Shown here: positions 33,573 to 41,733 of the stretch, one piece after another
Numbering within the stretch: the first letter of the stretch is position 1
Layout: each line of letters opens with the position of its first letter
From: Corallococcus sicarius
GTDB lineage: Bacteria > Myxococcota > Myxococcia > Myxococcales > Myxococcaceae
Reading direction: 5' to 3'
Length of the DNA stretch: 51,098 nucleotides
Assembly (NCBI RefSeq): GCF_003611735.1
Contig: NZ_RAWG01000031.1
Span: forward strand, 1 to 51,098
The notes under the pieces: model-generated
Database searches by the model: none
The model's input: only the letters and a program-made list of their open reading frames with translations
Told to the model about the DNA's origin: nothing
Made by a program: the position numbers and the translations under genes

Positions 33573-33982
33573 GGCAGCCGCACCGTGAACGTCGTGCCCA
33601 TCTCCAGGGTGGACGTCACGTCGATGGTGCCCCCGTGCGCGTCCACGATGTGCCGCACGATGTAGAGCCCCAGCCCCACGCTGCGCGTCGCCTGGTCCAT
33701 GCCGGGCCCCCCGCGCTGCATGGGCTGGAAGAGGCGGGGCAGCAGGTCCGCCGGGATGGGGTCGCCCGCGTTGTGCACCTCCAGGACGGCGGTGTCCTCG
33801 CTCCCCTGGAGGCGCACCGTGATGGGGGTGCCCTCCGGTGAATACTTCGCCGCGTTGCTCACCAGGTTGGTGATGACCTGCGCGATGCGGTCCGGCTCCC
33901 ACGTGCCCTGGCGGGAGGTGGCGGACAGCGTCTGGAGGTACCCCGGTGAAAGTCCGCCCCGCCATGAGGCGCGGGCCTTCAC
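33573..33982 (-). pseudogene. Truncated histidine-kinase HATPase domain (duplicate of the 35641 gene)
   Basis: Encodes only the ATP-binding end of a kinase: WEPDRIAQVITNLVSNAAKY, HNAGDPIPADLLPRLFQPM, SVGLGLYIVRHIVDAHGG, FTVRLPR. It matches the C terminus of the kinase at 35641-38544 over about 330 bases at a constant offset of 2102, without indels. Receiver, PAS and H-box are absent. At its 3' end the frame runs on, antisense, into the Imm52 gene instead of reaching its own stop. A remnant left by duplication or recombination; it is unlikely to be functional as a kinase. Confidence 0.8.
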
Positions 33983-34007
33983 CGTCGGGACGCGGACAGA
34001 AGGGCCT

Positions 34008-34250
34008 TCAGTGGCGGTTGTCGAACTGGATGCCGTCCCGCACGGAGGCGATGGCCTGCTCCGTGAGGTTGATGGCCTTCACGCGGTGGCCCCCCTTGTC
34101 GCTGTTCGCGGCGCGCAGGTCCGCCAGCGCGGACTCCAGGTGCGACAGCGCGTCGCGCATGCGCGGCTGGCGATCGGCGTAGGCGTGGTTGGTGAAGCAG
34201 CCCAGGAAGAAGGCGGCGGTGGCGCTGACGACGACGAGGGAGCGGCGCAT
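34008..34250 (-). CDS. Small exported conserved protein (DKGGHR family)
   Basis: An 80-residue protein with an N-terminal signal or lipoprotein-like segment (RRSLVVVSATAAFFLGC, Cys18) and a helical-hairpin mature part: MRDALSHLESALADLRAA, then SDKGGHRVKAINLTEQAI, ending VRDGIQFD. Small exported proteins with the KGGHR and GI.FD motifs are widespread in bacteria, without an assigned function as far as I know. ATG 34250 has GGAG five bases upstream. It is divergent from the next gene and lies inside the region bounded by the two kinase-end repeats. Confidence 0.75.
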   Translation of the reverse strand: MRRSLVVVSATAAFFLGCFTNHAYADRQPRMRDALSHLESALADLRAANSDKGGHRVKAINLTEQAIASVRDGIQFDNRH

Positions 34251-34403
34251 GGGGACTCCGGAAGCTGCGGCGGAAGCAACTCCGCCGTTGGGTTTCCGTG
34301 ATGAACCCGGGGGCGCCGGAAAGGTTGCGGGCTTTCGTGCGTCAATTCCGCGCCAGCCGCACCCTGGGGCTCGCTGAAGAGGGGGCGTGTTAGCTTCTCC
34401 GCC

Positions 34404-35027
34404 ATGAAGACGCTCGGTCTGGCGCTGCTGGGTGTCCTCCTGTCCTCGTATGGCGCAGGGAGACAGAAGGTGACTCCCGGAACTGAAGAGCTCCGCTCCT
34501 TCGTGCTGTTCATCCAGGAGCAGCCAGACGGGACGATGGTTCATTCCTGGCGGCCGGCGGAGGAGGTGGAGCCGTCGCGGTATCGGTTGAACCCCGGCGC
34601 TGTAGGCGAAGGCGGACGCGTCGTGCTCACGGGTTCAGGGAACCGGGACTGTGATGCGGAGAACCTGGAGTGGTGCGTCCGGGCGTGCATGCAGCGGCCC
34701 TTGGCTCGGGGCTTCGGGCACATCACTTCTGGGAACCGGGGGTTGGGCGGCAAGAAGGCGCATTGTGAGGGATTGTGCCGCCAGCCCTATCTGGACTGCG
34801 CGGAGCTCCAGGAGCGGAAGCCCCAGGAGTTCTCCACGGTCGATGCGGCGGTGGACTGGCTGGAGCGCCATCGGAGGTCCATCCTGGTGGGAGGTGTGGT
34901 CGTCATCGCGGGAGTCGCGTTCGTCGTTGTCTCCGCAGGTACAGGGCTGGTCATCCTCGCGCCCGCGGCGCTCCTGGCGAGCGGGGACTGTGAGGCGCCG
35001 CCGGTCGTGATGGGAGCCCTGCCATGA
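34404..35027 (+). CDS. Exported Cys-rich protein with hydrophobic hairpin (toxin-cassette type)
   Basis: A 207-residue protein with signal peptide MKTLGLALLGVLLSSYGAG but no lipobox Cys. The mature part has the pattern RDCDAENLEWCVRACM..HCEGLCRQPYLDCAEL, a Cys-rich module that I associate with the N-terminal halves of myxobacterial polymorphic lipoproteins. A strongly hydrophobic hairpin then follows (about residues 158-193: ILVGGVVVIAGVAFVVV, GLVILAPAALLA). In full-length relatives a toxin domain would come next; here the protein ends 14 residues later. Its stop overlaps the next start (ATGA). It may be a truncated delivery module or a membrane-active effector itself. Toxin role is inference. 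Confidence 0.6.
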   Translation: MKTLGLALLGVLLSSYGAGRQKVTPGTEELRSFVLFIQEQPDGTMVHSWRPAEEVEPSRYRLNPGAVGEGGRVVLTGSGNRDCDAENLEWCVRACMQRPLARGFGHITSGNRGLGGKKAHCEGLCRQPYLDCAELQERKPQEFSTVDAAVDWLERHRRSILVGGVVVIAGVAFVVVSAGTGLVILAPAALLASGDCEAPPVVMGALP

Positions 35028-35587
35028 AGCAAGACAGTCTGTCCCTTGAGACACAGGAATTGCTGGCGCGGCTTGAGAAGGAATCCCACTCCCAGGCTGA
35101 CAAGGAGCGACTGACGGCGGCAATCGACGCGCTCCAGTTCATCTATGCCATGGGGCAATCCCAGTCGTTCCTGGAGTATCGCCAGAGCCGCGCTGACAGG
35201 GGGCCTCCGCTCGTGGTCGCTGCCTTTGATACTCGCGCGGAGGCGGACGCGTGGCTGATGACCCAGTCCCCGGTTCCAGACCGGGCATCCGTGTTGATCG
35301 CGGGCGCGTACTTCACCGTGATGGACCTGCCGGAGCTGCGACAGCGCAGGCTGGTTCCCAGCCCGGTGCTCCAGTTCTACCTGGACGAGATGCGCGAACA
35401 TGCGGGCGCTCCCGTGTTCCGCTTCTCCACGCACGCGGAGGCGGAAGCCTGGCTCCAGCACGAGGACGAGCCCCCCCGGCAGGTCGTCATCCAGATTGGA
35501 GACAAACCCTATCTGGCGGCGTACCACCACCAGGTCCAGGTCCGAACCCTCTACCCCCTCTTCGAAGCCGGAGAGGCTCCCGCGTAG
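35024..35587 (+). CDS. Coupled partner protein with duplicated domain, possible immunity protein
   Basis: A 187-residue soluble protein translated through an ATGA overlap with the preceding exported protein. After a helical N terminus (LETQELLARLEKES) it shows two similar alpha/beta units: VVAAFDTRAEADAWL..ASVLIAGAYFTVM and VFRFSTHAEAEAWL..VVIQIGDKPYLAAY, each a strand, an AEA.AWL helix and a second strand. I do not know a named family. Coupling, lack of a signal peptide and neighbourhood suggest immunity to, or chaperoning of, the preceding protein. The gene ends 56 bases before the convergent kinase gene. Confidence 0.6.
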   Translation: MKQDSLSLETQELLARLEKESHSQADKERLTAAIDALQFIYAMGQSQSFLEYRQSRADRGPPLVVAAFDTRAEADAWLMTQSPVPDRASVLIAGAYFTVMDLPELRQRRLVPSPVLQFYLDEMREHAGAPVFRFSTHAEAEAWLQHEDEPPRQVVIQIGDKPYLAAYHHQVQVRTLYPLFEAGEAPA

Positions 35588-35640
35588 GCCTTCAACCTTA
35601 CCGCCTGCCTCGGACCCATCCCTGTCGCGATGCCCCGTGG

Positions 35641-38544
35641 CTAGGTCTTGCCGGGAGGCCTGACGCCCGCGCGGGGCAGCCGCACCGTGAACGTCGTGCC
35701 CGCTTCCGCGGTGGACGTCACGTCGATGGTGCCCCCGTGCGCGTCCACGATGTGCCGCACGATGTAGAGCCCCAGCCCCACGCTGCGCGTCGTGCGGTCC
35801 ATGCCGGGCCCCCCGCGCTGCATGGGCTGGAAGAGGCGGGGCAGCAGGTCCGCCGGGATGGGGTCGCCCGTGTTGTGCACCTCCAGGACGGCGCTCTGGC
35901 CCGTCCCCCCCACGCGCACCGTCACCGGCGTGCCCTCCGGCGAGTACTTCAGCGCGTTGCTCACCAGGTTGGTGATGACCTGCGCGATGCGGTCCGGGTC
36001 CCAGCGCCCCCGCGTGTCGGGGCCCGTGGTGACCGTGCGCAGGACGCGCTCCGGGAAGTTCACCTGCACCTCCTCCGCCACCTGCTGCACCACCGCGACC
36101 AGGTCCAGGTCCTGGCAGTGCACCGGGATGCCGCCGCCCACGCGGGCCTGGGTGAAGTCCAACAGGTCGCGGATCATCCGCACCGCCCGCTCGGCGGAGG
36201 CCTGGATGCGCAGGACGGCCTTGATGGAGCGCTCGTCCAGCTCATCGCGCCGCAGCAGCGACGACGTGCCCAGGAGGATGGCGCTCAGGGGGTTGCGCAG
36301 GTCGTGGGACACGATGCCCACCAGGTACTGCTCGAACTCCGCGCGCTGCCGGGCCTCGGCCTCCGCCCGCTTGCGCTCCGTCACGTCCAGCGCCGTGCCC
36401 ACGAAGCGCGCGGGCAGGCCGTCCGGCCCGAAGTGGGTCTGCCCCCGCCCGGAGATCCAGCGCACCTTCTGGCCGTCCCCGCCGGGCCTCGTCACGCGGA
36501 ACTCGCACGCGTACTCGCCGGAGCCCCCCGGCCTGTTGGCCTCCGCCATCGCCTGCTCCACCACGGGTCGGTCCTCCTCGAGGACGAACTGCATGGCCTC
36601 CGACAGCGACACCTCGCCGTCCGGGGGCAGGCCCGTCAGGGCGCGGAAGCGGGGGTTCCAGGACGCCTCGCCCGTGAGCGGCTGGATGTCCCAGCTGCCC
36701 ATGTCCGCCGCGTCCTGCGCCAGCCGCAGCCGCTCCTCGCTGGTGCGCAGCGTGCTGGCCAGCGCCTCCGTGCGCTGCCGGGCCCGCACGCTCTCGGTGA
36801 CCTCGGTGGCGACGACGAGGATGCCCTCCACGTCACCCTCCGCGCGCAGCAGCGGCTGGTAGACGAAGTTGAAGTACACGTCCTCCAGCGCTCCGCCCGG
36901 GGACCGCGCCAGCCGCACGAGAAGCTCCTGGCCCACGTAGGGCACGCCCGTGGTGAACACCCCGTCCAGCAGCTCCTGGATGCCCTGGCCCTTCACCTCC
37001 GGCAGCGCCTCCAGCACCGGGCGGTGCAGCACGTGGGCGCGCGTGCGTCCCCAGAGCTGGAGGATGCGGGGGTTGGCCAGCTCCACGACGTGCGTGGGGC
37101 CCTGGAGGATGGCGAGCGCGACCGGCGCCTGGTGCAGCAGCGTGTTGAGCCGCTCCAGCTCCAGGTCCGCCTGGACGCGCGCCGTGCGCGCCTCCTGGAG
37201 GAGCTGCTCGCGCCCGGCCTCCGTCTTCCACCGGGTGGTGATGTCCTGCATGGCGCCCACCATCCGCACGCCGCGCCCCTGCGCGTCGCGGCGGATGACC
37301 CCGGTGTCCCGCACGCGCACGTAGTCCCCGTGGCGGTCCTGGAAACGGTACTCGTCCTGCCACCGCCCCTGCGTGCCCTGGAGGGCCGCGTGGATGCCGC
37401 GCTCCATGCGCTCGCGCTCCTCGGGGTGGATGTGCGCGACCCACCAGTCCACGGTCGCCCCCGCCTCCTCCGGCGTGAAGCCGGTCAGGTTGTGGAGGCC
37501 CCCACTCCAGGTCAGCCGGTTCGTGACCAGGTCCCAATCCCAGACGGCGTCAGTGGCCGCCTGGGTCGCCAGCCGGTAGCGCGTCTCCGACGCCGCCATC
37601 TGTTCGTGCGCTTCATGGAGCTTCCCCATCAGCAGCGCGCGGTCGAGGATGCCGGAGAGGTACTCCACCAGCGTCTCCAGGAAGCGCTTGGTCTGCGGCG
37701 GCACGGGGCGCCCCTCCGTGAAGCCCACGCACAGCACGCCCATCAGCTCGCCGTGGGGCCACAGCCGCAGCCCCAGCAGCGTGCTGAAGCCCTGCGCGTC
37801 CAGCCCCTCGCGCTCGGACGCGGCCAGCCCGCGCGCCTGCGCCAGCACCAGCGGCTCCTCCGAGCGGGCCACCCGCCCCAGGAAGGACGGCCCCTGGGAG
37901 TCCACCCGCCGCGTGCCGAGCCCGGGAGCGTCGGACTTCGTGTTCGTGACGGCGACCAGCGTCCGGCCGTCCGGCTCCACCAGGAACAGCTCCGCCCCGG
38001 AGGCCTTCAGCGCGCGGCGGACGGTGTCCACCAGGGGCTTGAGCCGCGCGTGCAGGTCCTCCCGTGCCGCCAGCTCCCGGGGCGCCAGCGCGTCCAACTG
38101 GCGCAGGAAGCGCTTCTCCCGCTGACGGTCCTCCAGCGTGTAGCCGGAGAAGAGGACCACCACGTGGTCCATCGCGTTCTCCAGCTGCTCGAAGAGGCAC
38201 TGGAGCTCCGGGGCGCAGGGCTTCTGCTCGGGCCGGGCGTCCGACCACAGCCGGGGGATGAGCCGGCCCAGGAGCGTGTACTCGTCCGTCACGTCCTCCT
38301 GCGTGGCGCCCACCCGCAGGCGCAGGTTGATGTGGGCCTCCTCCAGGCGCCGGCGCGTCTGAAGCCGCTCCGGCGTGGGGCCGTGACGGCAGATGCCCGC
38401 CACGGCGCGCAGGTACTCCGGCAGCGTGGTGATGATCTCCGAGGGCTTCAGCCCCTGGAGGCTCTCCCTGCCGCGCAGCTCCTCGACGAAGCGGTGAACC
38501 AGGGCTTCCGTGTTCGCTTCGATGAGGTCGGCGAGGTGTTTCAT
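35641..38544 (-). CDS. RsbRD-GAF-triple-PAS histidine kinase
   Basis: A 967-residue soluble multi-sensor kinase. Residues 1-150 resemble the RsbRD N-terminal helical domain (EANTEALVHRFVEELRGRESL, LPEYLRAVAG). Residues about 160-305 are a GAF domain (FLVEPDGRTLVAV, LGLRLWPHGELMGVLCVGF). Three PAS modules follow: 330-445 (ATDAVWDWDLVTNRL), 465-595 (PVALAILQGPTHVVELANP) and 605-730 (ADMGSWDIQPLTGEA). HisKA has IVSHDLRNPL with His747, and HATPase has NLVSNALKY and VGLGLYIV. No receiver. ATG 38544 opens the RsbRD domain. A truncated copy of its ATPase end lies at 33573. Divergent from a single receiver at 38734, its most likely nearby partner. Confidence 0.9.
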   Translation of the reverse strand: MKHLADLIEANTEALVHRFVEELRGRESLQGLKPSEIITTLPEYLRAVAGICRHGPTPERLQTRRRLEEAHINLRLRVGATQEDVTDEYTLLGRLIPRLWSDARPEQKPCAPELQCLFEQLENAMDHVVVLFSGYTLEDRQREKRFLRQLDALAPRELAAREDLHARLKPLVDTVRRALKASGAELFLVEPDGRTLVAVTNTKSDAPGLGTRRVDSQGPSFLGRVARSEEPLVLAQARGLAASEREGLDAQGFSTLLGLRLWPHGELMGVLCVGFTEGRPVPPQTKRFLETLVEYLSGILDRALLMGKLHEAHEQMAASETRYRLATQAATDAVWDWDLVTNRLTWSGGLHNLTGFTPEEAGATVDWWVAHIHPEERERMERGIHAALQGTQGRWQDEYRFQDRHGDYVRVRDTGVIRRDAQGRGVRMVGAMQDITTRWKTEAGREQLLQEARTARVQADLELERLNTLLHQAPVALAILQGPTHVVELANPRILQLWGRTRAHVLHRPVLEALPEVKGQGIQELLDGVFTTGVPYVGQELLVRLARSPGGALEDVYFNFVYQPLLRAEGDVEGILVVATEVTESVRARQRTEALASTLRTSEERLRLAQDAADMGSWDIQPLTGEASWNPRFRALTGLPPDGEVSLSEAMQFVLEEDRPVVEQAMAEANRPGGSGEYACEFRVTRPGGDGQKVRWISGRGQTHFGPDGLPARFVGTALDVTERKRAEAEARQRAEFEQYLVGIVSHDLRNPLSAILLGTSSLLRRDELDERSIKAVLRIQASAERAVRMIRDLLDFTQARVGGGIPVHCQDLDLVAVVQQVAEEVQVNFPERVLRTVTTGPDTRGRWDPDRIAQVITNLVSNALKYSPEGTPVTVRVGGTGQSAVLEVHNTGDPIPADLLPRLFQPMQRGGPGMDRTTRSVGLGLYIVRHIVDAHGGTIDVTSTAEAGTTFTVRLPRAGVRPPGKT

Positions 38545-38733
38545 GGGCGTCTAAGGGGACGGTTGGGGGTCCCGTCCCGGGGTGCAACGCCTGGGGCCCT
38601 TTCCCACCGGGGGATGTCGCCGGGCACCCGGCCTGGGGCCCTGCGCCAGGCAGGCGCTTGCGCCCCGGTGGCCGGATGCACAGGGCGGTGTCATTGCTGG
38701 CGGTGCCCGGACGACCTGCGTAGGCTGTCCTTC

Positions 38734-39111
38734 GTGTTGAGAACGACGCCCCAGCCCACCATCCTGATCGTCGACGACGAGCCGGACCTGCGCGAGGTGG
38801 TGGCCGAGCTCCTGGAGATGGAGGACTACGCGGTGTTGCAGGCCGCCAACGGGCAGCTGGCCCTGGACGTCCTCGCCACCTCCGCCCGGCCGTGCATGGT
38901 GCTGCTGGACCTGATGATGCCGGTGATGGACGGGTACGAGTTCCTGCACCGCCTGCGCGCGGATGACCGCTACCGCGAGCTGCCGGTGCTGATGCTCACC
39001 GCCCACTTCTCCGCCACCGCGCCCCCGGGCACGGTGGGCCTCTTGCGCAAGCCCGTGGACATCATGGAGCTGCTCAAGCTGGTGGCCCGGCACTGCCCTC
39101 CCGCCGTGTGA
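38734..39111 (+). CDS. Stand-alone receiver-domain response regulator
   Basis: A 125-residue CheY-like receiver with all key residues: IVDDEPD, phospho-Asp59 in VLLDLMMPVMDGYEF, Thr in MLTAHF and Lys in LRKPVD. The start is GTG 38734, with TTG 38737 as an alternative; no ATG is available and no strong ribosome binding site is seen. It has no output domain. It is divergent from the multi-sensor kinase at 35641-38544 and converges, after 19 bases, on another receiver gene. Confidence 0.87.
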   Translation: MLRTTPQPTILIVDDEPDLREVVAELLEMEDYAVLQAANGQLALDVLATSARPCMVLLDLMMPVMDGYEFLHRLRADDRYRELPVLMLTAHFSATAPPGTVGLLRKPVDIMELLKLVARHCPPAV

Positions 39112-39130
39112 CGGCGCGCGGCCTCCCGAC

Positions 39131-39523
39131 TCAGGGCGCCGCGCGGGCCGCGGGCACGGCGTGTACGGCGATGGCGTCCAGCAGCTCCTCCAGCCGCACC
39201 GGCTTGCCCAGCCGTCCGGAGACGCCCTTGGGCAGCGGCAGGGTGGGGTGCGCCGTCAGCACCAGCACCCGCGTCAGGGGCAGCACGCCCAGGCGGCCCA
39301 GGTGGTCGATGAAGGCGTGGCCGTCCATCACCGGCATCACCAGGTCCAGCAGGATGAGCTCCGGGACCCGCTCCAGCCGCGACAGCACGTTCAGCGCGTC
39401 CTGCCCGTTCACCGCCGTGAAGACCTGGTAGTCCTCTGACTCGAGGATCTCCTTCAGCGCCTCGCGGACGTCGCGGTTGTTTTCGACCAGCAGCAGGGTG
39501 ATGGAGTGTTGCGTGGTGGACAC
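39131..39523 (-). CDS. Atypical stand-alone receiver
   Basis: A 130-residue receiver. The first strand ends LLLVENN, so the usual acidic pair is Glu-Asn, which weakens Mg binding. Phospho-Asp60 (LILLDLVMPVMDG), Thr (VLTAHP) and Lys (RLGKPVRL) are kept. The start is GTG 39523. It lies between the convergent receiver at 38734 and the receiver-PAS kinase at 39615, which reads the same way 91 bases upstream, so the kinase gene and this receiver gene could be one transcription unit. Confidence 0.85.
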   Translation of the reverse strand: MSTTQHSITLLLVENNRDVREALKEILESEDYQVFTAVNGQDALNVLSRLERVPELILLDLVMPVMDGHAFIDHLGRLGVLPLTRVLVLTAHPTLPLPKGVSGRLGKPVRLEELLDAIAVHAVPAARAAP

Positions 39524-39614
39524 GCGCCCACGGTAGGGCAGGGAACGGGGGAATTCCAGACGCCAGGGGCCCGGCTGTCCGCAAGGCCCCGGAGCGGGCG
39601 GGCACCCGGAGCCC

Positions 39615-41165
39615 TCAGGGCCCGCGCGGCAGCATCAGGGTGAAGACGGTCCGCTCCGCGTCCGACTCCACGGTGAGGGTCCCCCGGTGGCTGCGGACGA
39701 TCTGCTCGGAGATGAAGAGCCCCAGGCCCAGCCCGGACGGCACGTGCGCGCTGGTGGTCGCGCGCTGGAAGGGGTGGAAGAGCAGGGCCAGCTCCCGCGG
39801 GGCGATGGGCGGCCCCTGATTGGCGACCCGGGCGATGACCTGCTCCGCCCCGCCGTGGAGCGACACCTCCACGACGCTGTCCGCGGGGCTGTACTGGAGC
39901 GCGTTGCCCAGCAGGTTGCCCAGGACCTGGGTGAGCCGGTCCGCGTCCCAGGAGCCCGTCAACGTCCCGGCGGACGTGACCTTCAGGACGCGGCTCGGGT
40001 GGACCAGCTCCAGCTCCTCCACCACCTGGCGCACCAGCCCGCCCAGGTCCATGGCGCCCGGCGTGAGGGGGATGCCGCCGCCCAGCCGGCTGCGGGTGAA
40101 GTCCAAGAGCTCGGTGATCATCCGCGTCATCCGGTCCGCGCTGCTGACGATGCGCCCCGCGGTGCGCATCAACGGCGCCGGCATCTGCTCGTGGGCGATG
40201 AGGAAGCTGGCCGCCATGCGGATGGCGTTGAGGGGGTTGCGCAGGTCGTGCCCGACGATGCCCAGGAAGCGCTCGCGGAACTCCCCGGACGCGTGCAGCT
40301 CCGCCTCCGCCTGCTTGTGCCGGGTGACGTCCACCAGCACCGTCCCCACGCCCAGCACCTCCCCGCTGGGGGTGCGCACCGGGTGGAAGCCCACCATCAG
40401 GTGCAGCTCGCCCCCCGCCGCGTCGGCGTCCGGCGGCTTCATGGAGAACGCCAGCTCCTCCACGGGCTCGCCCGTCTCCAGCACGCGGCGCAGGACGGGC
40501 TCCAGGCGGGACGCCATGCCGGGCAGCACCTCCCCCAGCTTCCTCCCCACGTAGGACTCCGGGGGCAGCCCGTCCAGCTTCGCCATCCGCGCGTTGACGC
40601 GCACGAAGCGCAGGTCGCGGTCCAGCAGTGACAGCCCCACCGGCGAGGAGATGAGGAGCGCGTCCAGTTGCGCGAGCGCCTCCGCCTTCTCCCGGTCCGC
40701 GCGCCGCACCGCGTCCACCAGCCGCTTGGTGCGCACCAGCGCGTTCACCCGCGCGCGGACCTCCTCCGTGCGGAAGGGCTTGGCCACGTAGTCATTGGCG
40801 CCCGCGCGCAGCCCCAGCACCAGGTCCTCCGGCCGGTTGTGCGCGGTGAGCATCAGCACCGGCAGGACCTCCGTCTCCGGCTGGCTGCGCAGGAACTGGC
40901 AGACCTCCGGGCCGGACATCCCTGGCATCTCCCAGTCCAGCACCACCGCGTCCGGGGCCCGCCCGGAGTGCAGGCGTTCGAGCATCGCGGCGCCGTCGGG
41001 GAACGTTTCCACCTGGAACCCCGTTCCCAGCGCCGTCTTGATGAAGCGGGCCTCGCTGGCGCTGTCATCCACCACCCAGACGCAAGGGGCGGGCTCGTCC
41101 GCCGGGGCGGTGGACCCTGTCGGGCGGGGAAAGACGGCATCGAGCGGAGAGGGAGGCAAGCGCAT
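39615..41165 (-). CDS. Receiver-PAS histidine kinase
   Basis: A 516-residue soluble kinase. The receiver (residues 30-145) has WVVDDSA, phospho-Asp in AVVLDWEMPGMSG, Thr in MLTAHN and Lys in VAKPFR, all intact. A helical linker leads to PAS/PAC (SPVGLSLLDRDLRFVRVNARM to DVTRHK), HisKA with IVGHDLRNPLNAI (His306) and HATPase (GNLLGNALQYS, GLGLGLFISE). ATG 41165 is preferred; ATG 41264 would add a 33-residue basic stretch with no domain. Same architecture as the kinase at 28431. It is divergent from the chemosensory operon, and a shared control region is possible. Confidence 0.87.
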   Translation of the reverse strand: MRLPPSPLDAVFPRPTGSTAPADEPAPCVWVVDDSASEARFIKTALGTGFQVETFPDGAAMLERLHSGRAPDAVVLDWEMPGMSGPEVCQFLRSQPETEVLPVLMLTAHNRPEDLVLGLRAGANDYVAKPFRTEEVRARVNALVRTKRLVDAVRRADREKAEALAQLDALLISSPVGLSLLDRDLRFVRVNARMAKLDGLPPESYVGRKLGEVLPGMASRLEPVLRRVLETGEPVEELAFSMKPPDADAAGGELHLMVGFHPVRTPSGEVLGVGTVLVDVTRHKQAEAELHASGEFRERFLGIVGHDLRNPLNAIRMAASFLIAHEQMPAPLMRTAGRIVSSADRMTRMITELLDFTRSRLGGGIPLTPGAMDLGGLVRQVVEELELVHPSRVLKVTSAGTLTGSWDADRLTQVLGNLLGNALQYSPADSVVEVSLHGGAEQVIARVANQGPPIAPRELALLFHPFQRATTSAHVPSGLGLGLFISEQIVRSHRGTLTVESDAERTVFTLMLPRGP

Positions 41166-41319
41166 GGCTTTGGGGTCGATTCCTTGGGAAGCAACGGGGC
41201 TTCGTGACACACCCGGGAAGCGTGCGTGGAGAAACCAACGCTTGGCCTGCGTGCGATGACTCATTTTTTTCAGCAGACCGGAATCGATCTAGCTTGCTCG
41301 GTCGTTTCCAGAGGACGCC

Positions 41320-41733
41320 ATGCCCGAGGTACTCGTCGTCGATGACAGCAAGGTGATGCGCGAGATGGTCGTCGCATGCCTGCGCCCCTACCCGGACAGC
41401 CGCTTCACGCAGGCCTCCAGCGGGTTGGAGGCCATCGAGCAGCTGTCGCTCAAGTCCTATGACCTGCTCGTCCTGGACCTCAACATGCCCGACATCGGGG
41501 GCATCGAGGTGGTGGAGTTCGTGCGGGGCCAGGACCACCTGCGCTCGCTGCCCATCATCATCGTCACGACCCGCGGGGACGAGGCCTCCCGCGAGCGGGC
41601 GCTGTCCGCGGGCGCGAGCCTCTTCATGACCAAGCCCTTCACGCCGGACTCCATCCAGGGCGCGGCCCGGTCCCTGCTGGAGAAGTCCCCGTCCCAGGAC
41701 GCGAAGCCCCAGGACGAGGCGTCGCGCGGGTGA
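41320..41733 (+). CDS. cheY: CheY-type response regulator, first gene of the chemosensory operon
   Basis: A 137-residue receiver: VVDDSKVMREM, phospho-Asp53 in LVLDLNMPDIGG, Thr-Thr in IIVTTRGD, Lys in FMTKPFT. A 15-residue polar tail follows (KSPSQDAKPQDEASRG). The DDSKVMR start and MPDIGG are typical of CheY proteins. ATG 41320 has AGAGGA seven bases upstream. Its stop overlaps the cheA start (GTGA at 41730-41733). It is the likely output of the CheA below. Confidence 0.9.
   Translation: MPEVLVVDDSKVMREMVVACLRPYPDSRFTQASSGLEAIEQLSLKSYDLLVLDLNMPDIGGIEVVEFVRGQDHLRSLPIIIVTTRGDEASRERALSAGASLFMTKPFTPDSIQGAARSLLEKSPSQDAKPQDEASRG

Larger units (their letters stand above)
33582..36010. repeat. Direct-repeat pair of HATPase ends flanking a cassette
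   Basis: About 330 bases at 33582-33905 recur at 35684-36007 with a constant offset of 2102, roughly nine in ten bases alike, both on the minus strand. Between them lie the small exported gene and the toxin/immunity-like pair. Each copy sits directly after the 3' end of an immunity-like gene (33554 and 35587). The arrangement is what insertion or expansion by homologous recombination at a kinase 3' end would leave. Confidence 0.8.

Noticed and set aside
35251-39111. A very long plus-strand open frame running antisense through the RsbRD-GAF-PAS kinase
   Set aside because: It is an His/Arg/Pro-rich shadow frame caused by high GC; only its last 378 bases (the receiver from 38734) encode a recognisable domain.
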